Under the pieces are notes generated by a model. It was not told where the DNA came from, did no database searches, and was given only the letters and a program-made list of their open reading frames with translations. A stretch of DNA of 14,964 nucleotides from Chitinophagaceae bacterium (GTDB lineage: Bacteria; Bacteroidota; Bacteroidia; Chitinophagales; Chitinophagaceae): contig JAACZX010000460.1 of assembly GCA_009996555.1 (NCBI GenBank), positions 1 to 14,964 on the forward strand. Reading direction: 5' to 3'. Below, piece by piece: positions 14,747 through 14,964 of the stretch. Both the position numbers and the translations under genes were made by a program. Position 1 is the first letter of the stretch, and each line of letters starts with the position of its first letter.

Positions 14747-14964
14747 TTAATTGTTATTGTATACTTCACCCAGCCGGCTGAAAGAATTCATAAAAGATTC
14801 CCTTTGTATCGAATAGATTTTATCCGCAATAAAGTCATCATTATTAAATTCAATTCCGGGATTACTTATTCTGTAAAAAGTAGTTGGTTTTCCAACTGGA
14901 AGCATTTCTTCAATGTAACAATAGCCCAACTGCTTTGTATATACAAACCTGTTTTCTTTCTGTA
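14747..14964 (-). CDS. 3' end of an unknown protein, truncated by the window edge
   Basis: The frame is open to the right edge of the window. About 72 C-terminal residues are visible (ending MNSFSRLGEVYNNN). A TTG at 14929 could be read as a start, but the upstream codons (QKENRFVYTKQ) continue in frame without a stop, so a longer gene is more likely. The segment YIEEMLPVGKPTTFYRISN, then PGIEF, has the look of a winged-helix wing and final helix, which would fit a regulator. That is only an impression. It lies 9 bases upstream of the NERD-helicase gene and is co-directional, so it probably belongs to the same transcription unit. Confidence 0.55.
   Translation of the reverse strand, partial: QKENRFVYTKQLGYCYIEEMLPVGKPTTFYRISNPGIEFNNDDFIADKIYSIQRESFMNSFSRLGEVYNNN

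Overview
The window looks like a defence-type accessory region of a Bacteroidota chromosome, most likely a Chitinophagaceae relative. The DNA is AT-rich and the genes lack clear Shine-Dalgarno sites and have A/T-rich leaders. One leader carries a TAnnTTTG -7 element. There are Bacteroidota-style lipoproteins whose lipobox cysteine is followed by FKKGEDDPF, and a DUF4407 protein. The placement rests on style and family content, not on a marker gene. No tRNA, rRNA, insertion sequence, integrase or CRISPR array was seen.

Left part (1-2951): a small unknown protein on the + strand, a GC-rich hairpin, a NERD-domain protein on the - strand, and two tandem paralogous lipoproteins on the - strand. 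A gene-free stretch of about 400 bases follows; it holds several inverted repeats and ends in a strong terminator.

Middle part (3314-6569): a compact - strand operon of four genes: a small HNH nuclease, an unknown 190-residue helical protein, a DUF4407 membrane/coiled-coil protein, and a 40-residue Pro/Lys/Gly-rich protein. The last is too short for most gene finders and is followed by a 13-bp-stem terminator. A WYL-domain transcription regulator is transcribed divergently. The shared promoter region contains a perfect 9-bp inverted repeat and two copies of a TGCA-N3-TTTTTGCA motif.

Right part (6572-14964): all genes are on the - strand. In transcription order they are the 3' end of an unknown gene, a NERD plus UvrD-like helicase, a 378-base spacer, a retron-type reverse transcriptase, an unknown 288-residue helical protein, and an HsdR-like protein (DUF4145, PD-(D/E)xK, SF2 helicase, EcoEI_R_C). 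The last three overlap by 4 and 11 bases and are probably translationally coupled. No HsdM or HsdS gene is visible.

The most exciting observation is in the spacer directly upstream of the reverse transcriptase. It has the expected layout of a retron ncRNA: an 11-bp inverted repeat (12436-12446 and 12229-12239) that can act as a1/a2, a second 6-bp block that extends the pairing, and two perfect stem-loops just inside a1 where msr hairpins should be. The last arm ends 11 bases before the RT start codon. With RT motifs NAxxH, YADD and VTG, this supports a retron whose operon partners are a HsdR-like helicase-nuclease and a protein of unknown function. I do not know this combination as a described retron type. 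A third copy of the TGCA-N3-TTTTTGCA motif lies just upstream of the ncRNA, which suggests a regulatory link to the WYL/HNH operon.
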